A program made the position numbers and the translations under genes. The notes beneath the pieces were generated by a model that did no database searches, had not been told where the DNA came from, and saw only the letters and a list, made by a program, of their open reading frames with translations. This document shows positions 63,122 through 64,000 of a stretch of DNA of 64,000 nucleotides, in pieces (position 1 is the first letter of the stretch; each line of letters starts with the position of its first letter). The DNA is from JAGOMW01 sp964644075 (GTDB lineage Bacteria; Patescibacteriota; Gracilibacteria; BD1-5; UBA2023), in contig CAZXUQ010000002.1 in NCBI GenBank assembly GCA_964644075.1, positions 62,001 through 126,000 on the forward strand, given 5' to 3'.

Positions 63122-64000
63122 ATGACATTTATAGAAAAATACCAAAACCTCAATCCGAAGCAAAAAGAAGCTGTCGACACGATCTACGGTCCTGTACTCG
63201 TGATCGCCTGACCAGGAAGCGGAAAAACTCAGATCCTCGCTCTCCGTATCGCAAATATCCTCCGCGAAACTGATGCCAATCCATCCAATATCCTCTGTCT
63301 CACCTTCACAGATAATGCTGCCAAGAATATGCGAGAACGTCTCGCAAGTATCATCGGAGCAGATGCTTATAAGGTGGCGATCCATACGTTTCATACATTT
63401 GGGCTCGAGATTTTGAACCGTTTCAGATACAAGCTCGACGAAGAAAAAGAGCTCACTCCGATCGATGAGATCGAGTCTTCAAGGATATTTGAGGCCCTGA
63501 GAAAAGATCTCCCCTACGACCATCCGTGGAAAAAATCCTCTCGACTCTCACTCCTCCAGGACGTGATCCGCATGCTCAAAGAGGCTGGCATCAGCCCGAG
63601 TGAATTTAGAGAAATACTCGATATAAATGATCAGATATTGAATCATATTTGATCATATATAGAGAAAATGGGTGAAAAAATCGCAGAGCTCGGACAAAAA
63701 AAAGAAGAAAAAATCACAAAAGTATCTATCTTTCACGAGATGTACGCCGAAGTCAAAAAACTCCTCGTCTCTGCACGCTCGAACATATGACTCCAGGAGA
63801 CACTCGGTCCTGTGATCCTGAGAGGACTCGAGGAAGCTGTGAGTGCGCTCGAACACGAGAGCGATACCAAGCCTATCACCCTCTGGAAAAATACCTGGCT
63901 CGAAAGAGGAAAATCATGACTCGTCCTAAAGGATCGCGAGAAACAAAAAGAATCCCTCGCTCTCGCGAGCCTCTACGAGCAATATACCGCTATCATGAAG
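63122..64000 (+). CDS. UvrD/PcrA-family DNA helicase, N-terminal part (cut by window edge)
   Basis: First 293 codons. Superfamily 1 helicase: Q motif (NLNPKQKEAVDTIYGP), Walker A VIAGPGSGKTQILALRI where the first G of AGPGSGKT is TGA, and LCLTFTDNAAKNMRERL (motif Ia) and IHTFHTFGLEILNRF (motif Ib). A helical 1B-type insertion follows. UvrD and PcrA unwind DNA during repair and replication. Reads to the right edge without a stop. Confidence 0.9.

Noticed and set aside
1..64000. Widespread pseudogenes (many genes seem to have internal stops)
   Set aside because: All interruptions are TGA at glycine positions and none is TAA or TAG, apart from the one frameshift at 53243-53247. Recoding explains them.
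1..64000. CRISPR arrays, insertion sequences, tRNA or rRNA genes
   Set aside because: No evenly spaced direct repeats with spacers, no transposase-like protein with flanking terminal repeats, and no tRNA or rRNA signature was seen in the gaps. A tRNA with UCA anticodon was specifically looked for and not found.

Overview
ORGANISM AND GENETIC CODE. The window reads cleanly only if TGA is a sense codon for glycine (NCBI translation table 25). Under the standard code almost every gene here is cut into fragments. With TGA = Gly they join in frame into full-length proteins, and the TGA falls where families require glycine: the Walker A loops of FtsE, ClpC and the UvrD-type helicase, the GDGTTT and LAGG stretches of GroEL, the PSAVGYQP of AtpD, the GGHS of RsmH, and the start of MurI. 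Every gene ends in TAA or TAG. This code is known from the Patescibacteria/CPR lineages Gracilibacteria (BD1-5/GN02) and Absconditabacteria (SR1), so the DNA most likely comes from one of them. I cannot separate the two from this window. All coordinates below use TGA = Gly.

LAYOUT. 1-9.7 kb: NAD salvage and nucleotides (nadE, PRPP synthase, a MazG-like/APRT fusion, pncB, pncA), interrupted by a TrmB-type regulator and a three-gene operon (WG-repeat protein, PLP-dependent enzyme, HExxH protein). 9.8-20.3 kb: F-type ATP synthase split into atpBEFHAG and atpDC, with gpsA, a SpoU/TrmH methyltransferase, rnhA, sixA, a small Cys protein and an unidentified structured RNA between the two parts. 20.4-31.3 kb: SIS-domain and MBL-like proteins, NUDIX, dnaN-pheS, a DUF4143-type protein, a sugar nucleotidyltransferase, a deacetylase, barstar, rplA, a membrane zincin and recR. 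31.2-46.6 kb: division and wall genes (ftsL, rsmH, LCP protein, PBP1A, FtsE-type ATPase, lipid/polysaccharide flippase, a giant GT-C-like membrane protein, murD, a RelA/SpoT-like protein, murI). 46.6-64 kb: secD, an HD hydrolase, groES and groEL (separated by an antisense gene, with a CIRCE operator), a cNMP-binding protein, a secreted SH3 protein, clpC, a response regulator, murA, an acyltransferase, a YkgJ-type protein and the start of a UvrD-type helicase.

HOW IT WORKS TOGETHER. PncA, PncB and NadE convert nicotinamide to NAD, apart from the NadD step, using PRPP from the neighbouring synthetase. The wall genes cover precursor synthesis (MurA, MurD, MurI), flipping, polymerisation (PBP1A) and LCP ligation, so this cell appears to make its own peptidoglycan.

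GENOME STYLE. The DNA is extremely compact. Convergent genes share 4-nt stop overlaps or abut with no gap, one divergent pair starts head to head on CATATG, and many promoters (often TTGNNN-N15/16-TATAMT) place the -10 box only 6-8 nt before the ATG, which implies leaderless mRNAs. Two palindromic repeat families are present. No tRNA, rRNA, CRISPR array or insertion sequence was recognised.
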